Source: Amycolatopsis circi
GTDB lineage: Bacteria; Actinomycetota; Actinomycetes; Mycobacteriales; Pseudonocardiaceae
NCBI RefSeq assembly: GCF_003385235.1
Contig: NZ_PQIA01000091.1
Coordinates: forward strand, 1-38,277
DNA length: 38,277 bases
Reading direction: 5' to 3'
This document shows positions 1 to 8,601 of the stretch, piece after piece. The translations under genes and the position numbers were made by a program. The first letter of the stretch is position 1, and each line of letters begins with the position of its first letter. The notes under the pieces are model-generated. The model made no database searches. It saw only the letters and a program-made list of their open reading frames with translations, and was not told where the DNA came from.

Positions 1-106
1 GAGCCGGGCAGAGCGGGCGGAGGAGGGGCGAGTGAGCGCGGTGCGAACCAGAGCAGGCTGGAACGCGCGAGGTAAACGGCGAGGCGAGCGATGCGAACGC
101 CCGCGG
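1..106. other. Window edge, no gene recognised
   Basis: GC-rich sequence downstream of the last minus-strand conservon gene. In complete conservons a CvnD GTPase start overlaps the end of CvnC, as happens at 2603 in this window. No such overlapping GTG or ATG with a plausible continuation is visible here, so the second CvnB-CvnC pair seems to lack its GTPase, at least immediately downstream. Confidence 0.4.
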
Positions 107-1105
107 TCAGAGGTTGCGAAGCCCCTGCAGCACCCGCTCCATGAACTCCCTCGACGAGCGATCCCCGAGCACCAGGTCGGTCTGGTGCAGCATGACGAGA
201 CCGATGTCCGCCATGTCGCCCACCAGTACCTTCACCACGCCGAGCGGCAGGTGCAGATGCGCGGCGATCTCGGCGACCGACCGGGTGTCCAGGCACAGAT
301 CGCAAATCCGCCGGTGCTCGATCGACCGCACCCCGCGGTAACGGCGGCCCTCGTCACTGGTGGAGACCAGGGCTTCGAGCGCGAGGTTGTGGTCTGAATG
401 AGTCCGGCCGCGGGTCCGTGCGTACGGCCGCACGCGGGATTTCGTCGGCTGCGCAGGCGGTTCCGGCTGCGAGGGCTCGTCACTGGACCAGAACCGGTCC
501 AATTCGGACACTCCGGAAGCGGGGCCGGGACCAGGGTCGGGGTAGGAATACCGGTCGTCCACCTCGGGCTCTTCGGCCAGTGCGTGCCGGCTGCGAGAGG
601 CTTGTTCGACGTGGCGGCGTTGGTACGCCGAACCTTCCGGCACCACGCGGTCGTCCGGGCCGGGCGAACCGGCGTACTCGTCGAAGGAGTACGGGTCGTG
701 CGCCACCGGCCTAGGCGGAGGCGGCGGCTCTTCCCAGCGCTGAGTCTGCTGGGGCTCTTCCCAATAACCGGATTCGCCGTCCTCGACCCATTCGTAACCG
801 TCGTCCCAGTTCTCCTCCTGAACCGGAGCGGGAGGAGGAGGCGGCGGGGCCACCGGACGCGGGGCGACCGCCTGCTGCACCGGACGCGGTACAGGCGCAG
901 GCGCGGGAGCCCGACGAGGTGCGGGCTCCGCACGTCGAGCAGCAGGAGGCGGCGGCGGAGAAGACCGCGGCTGCCGATGCGGCAATCGCATGCTCAGCGA
1001 ACTCAGCTCGTACCGGCTCGGCGAGTCGAACGACTCCCGTTCCGTGCCTTTGTGGAGGGCGTCCCAGGCGCCCGTGTCCTGGTCTCCGAAACCCGAGATC
1101 TTCAT
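107..1105 (-). CDS. DUF742 protein, CvnC-like (second copy)
   Basis: A 332-residue conservon component. The C-terminal ~110 residues (about 222-332) are a DUF742 domain: a PYARTRGR entry motif, the RRICDLCLDTRSVAEIAAHL helix-turn-helix-like core, an LPLGVVKVLVGDMA segment and a terminal FMERVLQGLRNL. Residues ~40-220 are a long Pro/Glu/Arg-rich, probably disordered arm, much longer than usual for the family. The ATG lies 3 nt after the stop of the upstream roadblock gene, so the two are probably translationally coupled. In Streptomyces conservons CvnC works at the membrane with a roadblock protein, a GTPase and a kinase-like protein. Here neither kinase nor GTPase is adjacent, so partners may be the complete conservon upstream or the orphan kinase at 15943-18645 (inference). 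Confidence 0.88.
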   Translation of the reverse strand: MKISGFGDQDTGAWDALHKGTERESFDSPSRYELSSLSMRLPHRQPRSSPPPPPAARRAEPAPRRAPAPAPVPRPVQQAVAPRPVAPPPPPPAPVQEENWDDGYEWVEDGESGYWEEPQQTQRWEEPPPPPRPVAHDPYSFDEYAGSPGPDDRVVPEGSAYQRRHVEQASRSRHALAEEPEVDDRYSYPDPGPGPASGVSELDRFWSSDEPSQPEPPAQPTKSRVRPYARTRGRTHSDHNLALEALVSTSDEGRRYRGVRSIEHRRICDLCLDTRSVAEIAAHLHLPLGVVKVLVGDMADIGLVMLHQTDLVLGDRSSREFMERVLQGLRNL

Positions 1106-1108
1106 CGG

Positions 1109-1540
1109 CTACCCCAGCACCCCGCCGCCCTGCAGCTGGGCGCGCAGTTCCGGCGTGAGCTGCTCGCCGACCCGCTCGACCAGCAGGGTCATCTCGTAGG
1201 CGACCGTCCCGATGTCGCACGTCGGCGCGGCGAGCACCGCGAGGCAGGACCCGTCGGAGACCGACATCAGGAACAGGTACCCGCGCTCCATCTCGACCAC
1301 GGTCTGGTTCACGCCGCCCGCCTCGAAGCACCGCGCCGCGCCCTGGGTCAGGCTGATCAGCCCGGACGCCACCGCCGAGAGCTGCTCGGCGCGCTCCTGC
1401 GGCAAGCCCTCCGAGGGCGCGAGCATCAGTCCGTCCGCCGATACCAGCACCGCGTGCGCCGCACCCGGGACCCGGCGCACGAAATCCGAGATCAGCCAGC
1501 TGAACGTGCCCTGGTCCGCTGGCCGGTCGGAATCGGTCAC
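1109..1540 (-). CDS. Roadblock/LC7 protein, CvnB-like (second copy)
   Basis: A 143-residue roadblock/LC7 domain protein, paralogous to the one at 3379-3852. The two share FSWLI/FAWLI-DF near the N-terminus, RVPGAAHAV, VSADGL, a conserved VASGL helix, FLFLMSVSDGSCLAVL and the C-terminal YEMTLLVERVG-QLTPE-RAQLQG. I chose GTG at 1540 because GGAGGGG ends 2 nt upstream and it gives the usual family length. The frame stays open to 1735, but the next candidate (ATG at 1597) has GAGG directly abutting it. In conservons the family binds the GTPase-like CvnD and modulates its activity. The CvnC-like gene follows after 3 nt. Confidence 0.88.
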   Translation of the reverse strand: MTDSDRPADQGTFSWLISDFVRRVPGAAHAVLVSADGLMLAPSEGLPQERAEQLSAVASGLISLTQGAARCFEAGGVNQTVVEMERGYLFLMSVSDGSCLAVLAAPTCDIGTVAYEMTLLVERVGEQLTPELRAQLQGGGVLG

Positions 1541-1997
1541 TGCCCCTCCAAGCTCCTCGAACGCTGCCGGACGCCCGTTCGCCGTCGGCCGGGTCATCCT
1601 CGCCCGGCCGCGGTGAAGGCGTCGTTCCAGCGTATTCACGCACCCGGTCGTGTCGAGCGTGTGCCCGGGCACGGTACGTGTCTGCCGGATGTAACGTCGC
1701 GCGAACGCATGCCCAACCACGCATTCGCGGGTCACTCGGTGGTGGCGGCGGCCACCGTGCGCAGCGGGATGTCCGTGCAGGTCACCGCCGGTCCGACGCC
1801 CCGATCAGGGGCGGCCGGCCTCGGCCGCGAGGGGGCAGGACTACTCAGCCTGCTCCACTCGGAGGCACCACTCCCCGAAGCGGGTGAAGCCCTCGGAGTT
1901 CACTCCAACGGCCGCACCCGAGCCGGGGTGGAACGGGAATCTGGGAGTCGGCGTACGCCTCCTTCGCAGACGGCGGCGGGGACCGCGAACAGGACGA
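1541..1997. other. Gap inside the conservon region, no confident gene
   Basis: A 457-bp space between the GTPase gene and the second roadblock gene, large for an otherwise tightly packed operon. It probably holds a separate promoter for the second CvnB-CvnC pair, but I could not pick out convincing -35/-10 boxes. A short minus-strand frame ending near 1850 reads as protein-like (…AVGVNSEGFTRFGEWC…) but has no visible start and I do not recognise it. It could be the relic of a gene. Confidence 0.4.
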
Positions 1998-2603
1998 CTA
2001 GCCCGCCCGCAAAGCCGTGTCGTGCGCGATCGCGTGCTGCACGACGGAGATCAGCACCTGCTTCGCCGACTCCCGCTCCCGCGCGTCGCACGCCATGATC
2101 GGCACCGAAGGCGAGATGGTGAGCGCGTGCCGCACGTCTTCGATCTGGTGGTGCAGCAGCCGGTCGAAGCAGTTGATCGCCACGACGTAGGGCAGCTTCC
2201 GGTTCTCGAAGAAGTCGATGGACGGGAACGCGTCCGCCAGCCGCCGGGTGTCCACGAGCACGACCGCACCGATCGCGCCGACGGCGAGGTCGTCCCACAT
2301 GAACCAGAACCGGTGCTGGCCCGGCGTGCCGAACACGTACAGCACCAGGTCGGAGTCGAGCGAGATCCGGCCGAAGTCCATCGCCACCGTGGTCGTCGAC
2401 TTGTTCGGCGTCGCCGACACGTCGTCGTGGCCCACGCTGGCCTCGGTCATCATGGCCTCGGTGGTCAGCGGGTCGATCTCGGAGATCGCCCCGACCATAG
2501 TCGTCTTGCCCGAACCGAACCCACCCGCGACCACGATCTTGGCCGACGAGGTCGGACCCGTATGCGGTGTGTTCGCGTCGGAGTCAAATTCTCCGAAGCC
2601 CAC
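1998..2603 (-). CDS. cvnD: Conservon GTPase-like protein CvnD
   Basis: A 201-residue ATP/GTP-binding protein of the conservon family (MglA/Ras-like fold). Visible motifs: P-loop GGFGSGKTT near residue 25; a switch-I-like TTTVAMDFGRI; a switch-II-like FGTPGQHRFWFMWDDL; and VAINCFDRL where NKxD would sit in Ras. GTG at 2603 is chosen because it starts the family-typical sequence and overlaps the end of cvnC by 20 nt, the usual conservon arrangement. The frame remains open upstream to 2702, but only as out-of-frame cvnC sequence. Its roadblock partner should be CvnB, and the complex is expected at the inner face of the membrane with the CvnA kinase. Confidence 0.92.
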   Translation of the reverse strand: MGFGEFDSDANTPHTGPTSSAKIVVAGGFGSGKTTMVGAISEIDPLTTEAMMTEASVGHDDVSATPNKSTTTVAMDFGRISLDSDLVLYVFGTPGQHRFWFMWDDLAVGAIGAVVLVDTRRLADAFPSIDFFENRKLPYVVAINCFDRLLHHQIEDVRHALTISPSVPIMACDARERESAKQVLISVVQHAIAHDTALRAG

Positions 2604-3351
2604 TGAGCACCCTTTCCATGAACTCGATACTGGGGCGGTCGCCCGAATTCGTGCTGCTGCTCGTGTGCACGAGCACCAGGCCGAGGCCCGCCACGTCACC
2701 AATCAGCACTCGCACCACGCCGAGCGGCAGCCGCAGCAGCGCGGCCACCTCGGCGACCGACCGGGTGTCGAGGCACAGGTCGCAGATCGACCGGTGCTCC
2801 GGCACGCGGACGCGGTCAAGCACCCGGCCCTGCTCGCTTGTCGACACCAGCGCCTCGATCGCGAGGTCGTAGGTCGGTTTCGTGCGCCCGCGGGTGCGGA
2901 AGTAAGGCCGGACCAGCCCGGAGGTCTCCACCTCGGCGGGCTCGTCCACGTATTCGCCGGCCGCCTGCATCGGCAGCGCGGCGGCCAATTCGTTCGACGA
3001 CGGTCCGGGAGACCCGTCGCGCTCGGCGCTGAACGCGGCGAACTCGGCCGAGTCGTACAGCGGTCCGCTCGCCCCGCCGAACAGTTCCGAACCGGGCCCG
3101 CCGAGCAGCCGCTCGCGGTACCCGGGCACCGCGGTGATGCCCGGCTGCTGCCCGGCGTTGGAATCGGTCAGCCAGTTCGGCGGTTCGCGCACCGGCTCGG
3201 AATCCGCGGCTTGGACGTCCCTCGAACGCCATTCGCGGTCGACCCGGTCCCGGAAGGACTTCCAGTCCTCCCGGCTCTGGTCCCGATCGCCCCAGCCCCC
3301 GGTGTGCTCGTCACCGAGCCGGCCATCGCCGCGCAAGCGCCCGTCGTCCAC
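2584..3351 (-). CDS. cvnC: DUF742 protein CvnC
   Basis: A 255-residue conservon protein. The C-terminal DUF742 domain (about 145-255) has RPYFRTRGRT, LAIEALVST, RSICDLCLDTRSVAEVAALL, LPLGVVRVLIGDVA and the terminal IEFMERVLSGLRRI. The N-terminal half is charged and low-complexity. GTG at 3351 has AGGAG 7 nt upstream. The gene starts 27 nt after cvnB and its last 20 nt overlap cvnD. It is closely related to the second DUF742 gene at 107-1105 across the C-terminal domain, while the N-terminal arms differ completely, as is usual for this family. Confidence 0.92.
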   Translation of the reverse strand: MDDGRLRGDGRLGDEHTGGWGDRDQSREDWKSFRDRVDREWRSRDVQAADSEPVREPPNWLTDSNAGQQPGITAVPGYRERLLGGPGSELFGGASGPLYDSAEFAAFSAERDGSPGPSSNELAAALPMQAAGEYVDEPAEVETSGLVRPYFRTRGRTKPTYDLAIEALVSTSEQGRVLDRVRVPEHRSICDLCLDTRSVAEVAALLRLPLGVVRVLIGDVAGLGLVLVHTSSSTNSGDRPSIEFMERVLSGLRRI

Positions 3352-3378
3352 GGTTTACTCCTGTAGTCCTAGGTCCGC

Positions 3379-3852
3379 CTAGCGACGGACCGCAGCGCCC
3401 TGCAGTTGTGCCCGCATCTCCGGTGTCAGCTGCTGGCCGACCCGTTCGACCAGCAGAGTCATCTCGTACACCACCAAGCCGATGTCGCTTTCCGGCGAGC
3501 CGAGCACCGCGAGGCACGAGCCGTCGGACACCGACATCAGGAAGAGGAATCCGTTCGCCATTTCGACCACGGTCTGCGCGACCGGGCCTCCTTCGAACAC
3601 CTTGGCCGCGCCGCGCGCGAGGCTGGTCAGCCCCGAGGCGACGGCCGCCAGCTGGTCCGCCCGGTCCTTCGGCAGCCCGCGCGAAGACGCGAGCAGCAGA
3701 CCGTCGGCCGAGACGACCACCGCGTGCGCCGCACCGGGCACCCGGTGGACGAAGTCCGTGATCAGCCACGCGAAACTGCTCGCACCGCCGCCGGCTTGCC
3801 TGCCGTTCGGCTGCACCGAGCCGCCTCCCGGCTGCACTCCCGCCCGTGTCAC
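3379..3852 (-). CDS. cvnB: Roadblock/LC7 protein CvnB
   Basis: A 157-residue roadblock/LC7 protein with a short Gly/Gln-rich N-terminal extension. Core motifs: FAWLITDFVHRVPGAAHAV, VSADGLLLASS, RADQLAAVASGL, FLFLMSVSDGSCLAVL and VYEMTLLVERVGQQLTPEMR. The GTG start overlaps the kinase stop as GTGA (4 nt), which points to translational coupling with cvnA. Family members pair with the CvnD GTPase and act like GTPase-modulating subunits. Confidence 0.93.
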   Translation of the reverse strand: MTRAGVQPGGGSVQPNGRQAGGGASSFAWLITDFVHRVPGAAHAVVVSADGLLLASSRGLPKDRADQLAAVASGLTSLARGAAKVFEGGPVAQTVVEMANGFLFLMSVSDGSCLAVLGSPESDIGLVVYEMTLLVERVGQQLTPEMRAQLQGAAVRR

Positions 3853-6800
3853 TCTCGCTCCTCACTGCTGTCGCTCACATACCCGGCCCCGGTGACGCGA
3901 ACCCCGTCGTCGTCGAGCCGGGCGTCCGGCGGCCGCTCCTTCAGTGCGTGCCTACCGGACTTGTACCCACGCTGGAAGCTTGCCATCCGGCTGCGGGCAG
4001 CCGTCGCCGAGCGGGCCATCGCACCCGTCCCGGGCATTCCGGCGGTCGCGTCGGTGAACGAGTTCTGCGCCTGCGCCGGTTCCGGCGCGTTGCCGATCGA
4101 GCCGGGGACCAGGTACGCGTTGGGCACGCGCTTGGGCAGCCCGGCGGACGTCATCTCCTCGTTCTTGGACTCGAGCAGCGACTGCGCCGCGTGCCAGCCC
4201 TCGTCGGAGACGCTGTGCCAGCTGTCGTCCTCCGGCTCGTCTGAACCGGGGTAGAGCGGCGTCGATTCGAGCGCCGCGGGCGCGGGCCGGTGCTCGGGCT
4301 CGGCGGCCCGGATCTCCTCCGGCTCGACCGGAGCCGCGTGGGTCTCGCGGACCTCCGGGGCTTCGGCGGCTTCCGGTTCCGGCGCGGCGGATCCGGCGGC
4401 GCCAGTGCCGTTCTCGCCGTCCTCGCCCTCGCTGAACCAGCGCGACAGAACCGACTGATAGATCGGCAGCCGCCGGGTTGGCACGTCGTCCTCGAGCGCG
4501 GCGGAACCGTCCGGCTCGGCGGCGGACTGCTGCTTCGGCGCTTCCGGCGCGACGTACTTCGGCTCCCGCTTCGGCAGCACCAGCGGCGGGAATTCGGTCT
4601 GCGCCAGGCTCGCGCCCTCGCCGTACGACTCGCGAGTGAGCGGGGCGAGATCCTCCGCGGTCGGCCACGCCGGCGTTTCCGAGGCGGGCGTCGCCGGGCT
4701 GAGGAACGGACCGGCCGCGCGGTTGCCCGCGACGAGGTCGTCGAGGCTGATCGGCTGGTCGAGCGGGACCAGACCGCCGTTCTCCGACGCTCCGCCGGTC
4801 GAGCCCATCGCCTCGGTCAGCTCGGCGGCCGCGGGCGGCGGCGCGAGCGGAAGCGGGTTCGGCGGCTCCGGGTCGCGGTTCAGCGGCGGCAGGCTCGGGT
4901 GCGAAACCTCGTTGCGGTTCGGCGGCGGCGGAGTGTTCCGCATCGTCGGCGAAACGGTCCGGACCTGGGTGAGCAGCTCGACCGGGACCACGACGCGGGC
5001 GATCACGCCGCCCTCGATGTCCTCGTTCTCGCGCAGCCGCACCTCGATGCCGTGCCGCTGGGCCAGCCGGGCGACCACGTACAGACCCATTCGGCGGGTC
5101 ACCGACACGTCCAGGTCCGGCGGGTCGGCGAGACGCTCGTTGACCTCGGCGAGGCGTTCCTCGGTCATCCCGACGCCGTGGTCGGTGACCTGGATCGCCA
5201 GCGCCTTCTTGCGCGTGATGACCGCGCGGACGGTGATCTTGGTTTCCGGTTCGGAGAAGTACGTCGCGTTGTCGAGCAGTTCCGCGAGCACGTGCACGAG
5301 GTCGTGGATCGCGAGACCCTGCACCGCCACCTCGGGCACGATGCCGATCTCGATGCGGGCGTACTGCTCGATCTCCGAGACCGCCGCGCCGATCACGTCG
5401 GCCGCCGGCACCGGCTTCGGCACCGACTTCGCGAGGCCCGCGCCCGAAAGCACCAGCAGCGATTCGCCGTTCCGGCGCAACCGGGTCGCCAGGTGGTCGA
5501 GTTCGAACAGGCTCGCGAGATGGTCCGGGTCCTGCTCGTCGGCCTCGAGCCGGTCGATCACGCCGAGCTGGCGTTCCACCAGCCGCTGCGACCGCCGCGA
5601 GAGGTTCACGAAGATGCCGTTGACGTTCTCGCGCAGCAGTGCCTGTTCGGCGGCCATCTTGACCGCCTGTTCGTGCACCACGTCGAACGAGCGCGCCACT
5701 TCGCCGATCTCGTCGCGGGTGAGGACCGGAACCGGGTCGACCGCCTTCTTCGAGGCGTTGACCGGGTCCGGGTCGTCCAGGATGGCCTGCACGGTTTCCG
5801 GCAGCCGGGTGTAGGCGACGTCCAGCGCGGTCTTCCGCAGCACCCGCAGCGGGCGCAGCATCAGGCGGGCGATGACGAGCATCAGCATCAGCGCGGCGAT
5901 CAGCGCGGCGAGGACGATGACACCGCCGACCCAGGCGGACCGCACCGCGTTGCTGGCCAGTTCGTCGGCCTGCGCGCGCAGCTGGGTCAGCAGGTTGACC
6001 TCGACCGCGCGCAGCTTGTCCGCGGCGACGGTGGAGTCCTGGCCGAGTTTGGTGCCGTCGAGGTTGAGCGGCTGGCCCCCCTGGGCGAAGGAGAAGGCCT
6101 GCGTCTGCAATCGCCGACGCTCGTCGACCTCGGGGCCGGAGTAGGTGTCGTTGTAGAGCTGGACCTGGTCGCCGGTGGCGTTGGCGAGGAACGCGGTGAT
6201 CGACGCGTCGCCGCTGGCCTCGGCGGCCCGGGTCTCGTCGATCAGGTTGCCCGGGAAGCCGTCGCGGAACGCGGCGATCTGGAGCGCGGAGTCGCCGCGG
6301 AGGATGAACTCCTTCGCCTCGCTGATCGACTGCGTGCTCGTGCCGAGGCGGAGCAGGTCGCGGTCGGTGGTCGCGGTGGAGACCTCGCGGCCGAGCTGGA
6401 TCAGCGAGTCGAGCACCGAGGAGTAGGTGTCGAGCACCGCGCGGTCGGAGTAGGCCGACGTGGTCATCGCCGCGCGCAGCGGGCGCAGCGCGTCGAGGCG
6501 CTGGAGGCCGTGCGCGTACCGGTCGCTGGCGGCCTGGTCGTCGCTCTCGAGGTTGACCGCGGCGTTGCGCAGGTCGTCGACGTCGTGGTCGACCTTCGCC
6601 ATCTGCGCGTCGAGGCCGGTCTGGCGCAGCGGGTCTCCGGACGAGATCCGGACCACGGCCAGCGCGCGCTCGCGCTGCAGGTCGTGCACCACCGCGGTGA
6701 CCTTCTCGGCGAAGGCGACCTGGTTGGCGGTGTGGTTGAGGTCGACCGCCGACTGCACGTCGTCGACCACGCGCAGGACACCGAGGACCAGCGCGGTGAT

Positions 6801-7001
6801 CGTGGGGATGAGGAGAATGAGCGCGAGCTTGGACCGCAGCCGCCAGTTGCCGAGTGCGAGCCAGGACCGCTGCTGCGCGGTCCCCGCGTTCTCCTGAGCG
6901 GAGGCCTCCCCTGCCCCCGCGGTGTCTTCGTTCGGCACCGCCGCACCACCGTCCGGGCCCGAGGGACCCGTTGATTCCGAACCTGCCCTGCTCGTGGCCA
7001 C
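3849..7001 (-). CDS. cvnA: Conservon sensor kinase CvnA with NIT domain
   Basis: A 1050-residue membrane histidine-kinase-like protein, first gene of the conservon. Order: cytoplasmic tail 1-55; TM1 ~59-78; extracellular helical nitrate/nitrite-sensing (NIT)-type domain ~80-350 with the VHDLQRERALAVVRISSG motif; TM2 ~357-382; HAMP ~383-445; a dimerisation region with NLSRRSQRLVERQLGVIDRLE and LDHLATRLRRNGESLLVLSG (~465-520), whose His is the likely phosphoacceptor; HATPase_c ~540-675 with N-box ELLDNATYFS and G-box DHGVGM. A Pro/Glu-rich tail of ~370 residues follows. Start: GTG 7001 has GGGAG ten nt upstream. GTG 7010 is an alternative, and the frame is open to 7271. No response regulator is adjacent; signalling presumably runs through CvnB-CvnC-CvnD. 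The gene diverges from the ABC importer at 7575. Confidence 0.9.
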   Translation of the reverse strand: MATSRAGSESTGPSGPDGGAAVPNEDTAGAGEASAQENAGTAQQRSWLALGNWRLRSKLALILLIPTITALVLGVLRVVDDVQSAVDLNHTANQVAFAEKVTAVVHDLQRERALAVVRISSGDPLRQTGLDAQMAKVDHDVDDLRNAAVNLESDDQAASDRYAHGLQRLDALRPLRAAMTTSAYSDRAVLDTYSSVLDSLIQLGREVSTATTDRDLLRLGTSTQSISEAKEFILRGDSALQIAAFRDGFPGNLIDETRAAEASGDASITAFLANATGDQVQLYNDTYSGPEVDERRRLQTQAFSFAQGGQPLNLDGTKLGQDSTVAADKLRAVEVNLLTQLRAQADELASNAVRSAWVGGVIVLAALIAALMLMLVIARLMLRPLRVLRKTALDVAYTRLPETVQAILDDPDPVNASKKAVDPVPVLTRDEIGEVARSFDVVHEQAVKMAAEQALLRENVNGIFVNLSRRSQRLVERQLGVIDRLEADEQDPDHLASLFELDHLATRLRRNGESLLVLSGAGLAKSVPKPVPAADVIGAAVSEIEQYARIEIGIVPEVAVQGLAIHDLVHVLAELLDNATYFSEPETKITVRAVITRKKALAIQVTDHGVGMTEERLAEVNERLADPPDLDVSVTRRMGLYVVARLAQRHGIEVRLRENEDIEGGVIARVVVPVELLTQVRTVSPTMRNTPPPPNRNEVSHPSLPPLNRDPEPPNPLPLAPPPAAAELTEAMGSTGGASENGGLVPLDQPISLDDLVAGNRAAGPFLSPATPASETPAWPTAEDLAPLTRESYGEGASLAQTEFPPLVLPKREPKYVAPEAPKQQSAAEPDGSAALEDDVPTRRLPIYQSVLSRWFSEGEDGENGTGAAGSAAPEPEAAEAPEVRETHAAPVEPEEIRAAEPEHRPAPAALESTPLYPGSDEPEDDSWHSVSDEGWHAAQSLLESKNEEMTSAGLPKRVPNAYLVPGSIGNAPEPAQAQNSFTDATAGMPGTGAMARSATAARSRMASFQRGYKSGRHALKERPPDARLDDDGVRVTGAGYVSDSSEERE

Positions 7002-7413
7002 TACGCGCACGCTCCCGGCAGGTAATCCGCCACCTGAGTGGTCTGGACCGCGCCCCGGACTGTTACACCCTTCCGAGTGAAAAGATCGACTTCGAGGTGC
7101 GGCTGCCCGTCGCCTCGGGCGCGGAATCGGTTCAGGTCTGGCATGACGTTCGGTCCCCGCACGTGGTCGATCTCTTAGTCCGTTCGGCCGAGGCCACCTT
7201 GCGCCGGCTCGTCGCCGGCGTGCGCGGAGAGCCTTTTCCCATGTCCTGCTCTCACTACATCGGTGGTCCACACCTCACATTGCAGGAGCAGAGGGTAGCG
7301 AACGCCTGGCCGATTTGTAACCCTCCAGAAGTTGCCCGGAGAGCACCCAGGCAGCGGATCAAGGCCCTTCGGGCACCCACAGGTCGTTCACATACCCCGG
7401 CATACCAGCGGAT

Positions 7414-7429
7414 TCGATCACCTGATCGA
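7414..7429. promoter_or_regulatory. Palindrome, candidate operator
   Basis: A perfect inverted repeat TCGATCA-CC-TGATCGA (7-bp arms, 2-bp centre). It lies ~40 bp upstream of the putative -35 of the importer operon. A related half-site, GTGATCGAC, recurs at 7474-7482 overlapping the putative promoter spacer. Position and symmetry suggest a dimeric regulator; which one is unknown. Confidence 0.4.
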
Positions 7430-7467
7430 GTGACCAGTACCACTTCTGAATCGTATATGAACACCCA

Positions 7468-7497
7468 TTGTGAGTGATCGACCAGGTTCTCTACAGT
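7468..7497 (+). promoter_or_regulatory. Candidate promoter of the ABC importer operon
   Basis: TTGTGA at 7468-7473 and TACAGT at 7492-7497 are separated by 18 nt and match housekeeping-type actinobacterial -35/-10 boxes. The predicted leader to the TTG start at 7575 is roughly 70 nt. No start-site data; assigned by motif only. Confidence 0.4.
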
Positions 7498-7574
7498 AGC
7501 CGCGTGACTCCGGACAATGAGCCACCTTCCCCCCGCGTCCATTCCAGACGCGGGCCCATTTGCTAGGAGCGACC

Positions 7575-8600
7575 TTGTTTGATGAAGCGGTGAGCAGCCG
7601 GCGCGGCTACGGCAGGCGCGGGTTCCTGTCGCTCGCGATGGCGGGCGGCGTGGCCCTGACCGCCAGCGGGTGCGGCCTGCTGGGCGGATCGGACGATTCG
7701 GGCAGCTCGAAGGGCGGTTCCGGAGTCGAGAAGGCCAAGATCAAGGTCTCGATCATGCCGACGATCGACGTGGCGCCTTTCCACCTCGCGGTCCAGAACG
7801 GCTACTTCAAGAACGAGGGACTGGAAGTCGAAGCCGTCGACGCCGCCAGCGGTGACGCCTCGCTGCAGAAGCTGCAGGCGGGCGAGGTCGACATCGCCTA
7901 CGCGAGCTACACGCCGTTCTTCATCGCCAAGAGCAAGGGCGCCGCGGACATCAAGCTCGTCGCCGACGCCTCCTCGGCCGGCCCGAAGAGCACCGAGATC
8001 GTGGCGATGCCGACCAGCAACATCAAGAACGTGCACGACCTGGCGGGCAAGAAGATCGGGATCACCGCCACCAACACGATTTGCGACACCCTGACCAAGT
8101 CGGTCATGCGCGACAACGGCGTGAGCTTCAACGACGTGCAGTGGGTTTCGCTGCGGTTCCCGGACATCGGCCCCGCGGTCAAGCGCGGCAACATCGACGC
8201 GGGCTTCCTGACCGAGCCGTTCATCACGCAGTCGGCGAAGGTCAACGGGACGGTCGAGGTCATCGACACCGCTTCCGGCGGCACCAAGGACTTCCCGACC
8301 GCCGGTTACGGCTCGCTCGGCAAGTTCACCGACGCCAACCCGAAGACGGTCGCGGCGTTCCAGCGCGCGATGCTTCGCGCCACCAAGGAATCGGCCGACC
8401 GCTCCAAGATCGAGCCGCTGATGATCCAGTACTCGAAGGTGGACGAGGCGACCGCGAAGATCACGAACCTGCTGACCTTCCAGTCCACTTTGGACGCGCG
8501 GCGCATCCAGCGGGTGCCGGACCTGCTGCAGCAGTTCGGTTCCATCCAGTCGAAGATCGACGTGCAGTCGATGATCGTCCCGCAGGCGAACGCGTCCTGA
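7575..8600 (+). CDS. ABC importer solute-binding lipoprotein (NrtA/SsuA/NMT1-like)
   Basis: A 341-residue substrate-binding protein. The N-terminus has a twin-arginine motif (RRGFLSL, residues 14-20), a hydrophobic stretch and a lipobox ending ASGC with lipidated Cys33, so Tat export and lipid anchoring are likely. The mature part has hallmarks of the SsuA/TauA/ThiY/NrtA group: IDVAPFHLAVQNGYFKNEGLEV, LQKLQAGEVDIAYAS, DLAGKKIGI, and GNIDAGFLTEPF. TTG at 7575 is chosen because AGGAG lies 5 nt upstream; GTG at 7590 is possible. It is the first gene of a four-gene operon with two permeases and an ATPase. Substrate is not determinable by eye: sulfonate, nitrate and pyrimidine precursors are all used by relatives. 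It is clearly paralogous to the lipoprotein at 18824-19783. Confidence 0.9.
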   Translation: MFDEAVSSRRGYGRRGFLSLAMAGGVALTASGCGLLGGSDDSGSSKGGSGVEKAKIKVSIMPTIDVAPFHLAVQNGYFKNEGLEVEAVDAASGDASLQKLQAGEVDIAYASYTPFFIAKSKGAADIKLVADASSAGPKSTEIVAMPTSNIKNVHDLAGKKIGITATNTICDTLTKSVMRDNGVSFNDVQWVSLRFPDIGPAVKRGNIDAGFLTEPFITQSAKVNGTVEVIDTASGGTKDFPTAGYGSLGKFTDANPKTVAAFQRAMLRATKESADRSKIEPLMIQYSKVDEATAKITNLLTFQSTLDARRIQRVPDLLQQFGSIQSKIDVQSMIVPQANAS

Positions 8601-8601
8601 C

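Larger units (their letters stand above)
7002..7574. other. Divergent control region between cvnA and the ABC importer
   Basis: About 570 bp without a convincing gene. It must hold the promoters of the conservon (minus) and of the importer operon (plus). Towards the importer it contains a TCGATCA-CC-TGATCGA palindrome and a plausible promoter, listed separately. A minus-strand frame at 7255-7542 was considered and rejected. Confidence 0.6.

Noticed and set aside
398..2098. 566-codon plus-strand frame over the second CvnB-CvnC pair
   Set aside because: Runs across two well-supported minus-strand genes and has a low-complexity Arg-rich product.
4290..6974. 894-codon plus-strand frame opposite cvnA
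   Set aside because: Shadow frame with an Arg/Gly/Leu-biased translation and no family resemblance.
7255..7542. 95-codon minus-strand frame in the cvnA/importer gap
   Set aside because: No ribosome site and no recognised motif, and it covers the probable importer promoter. Kept as non-coding.
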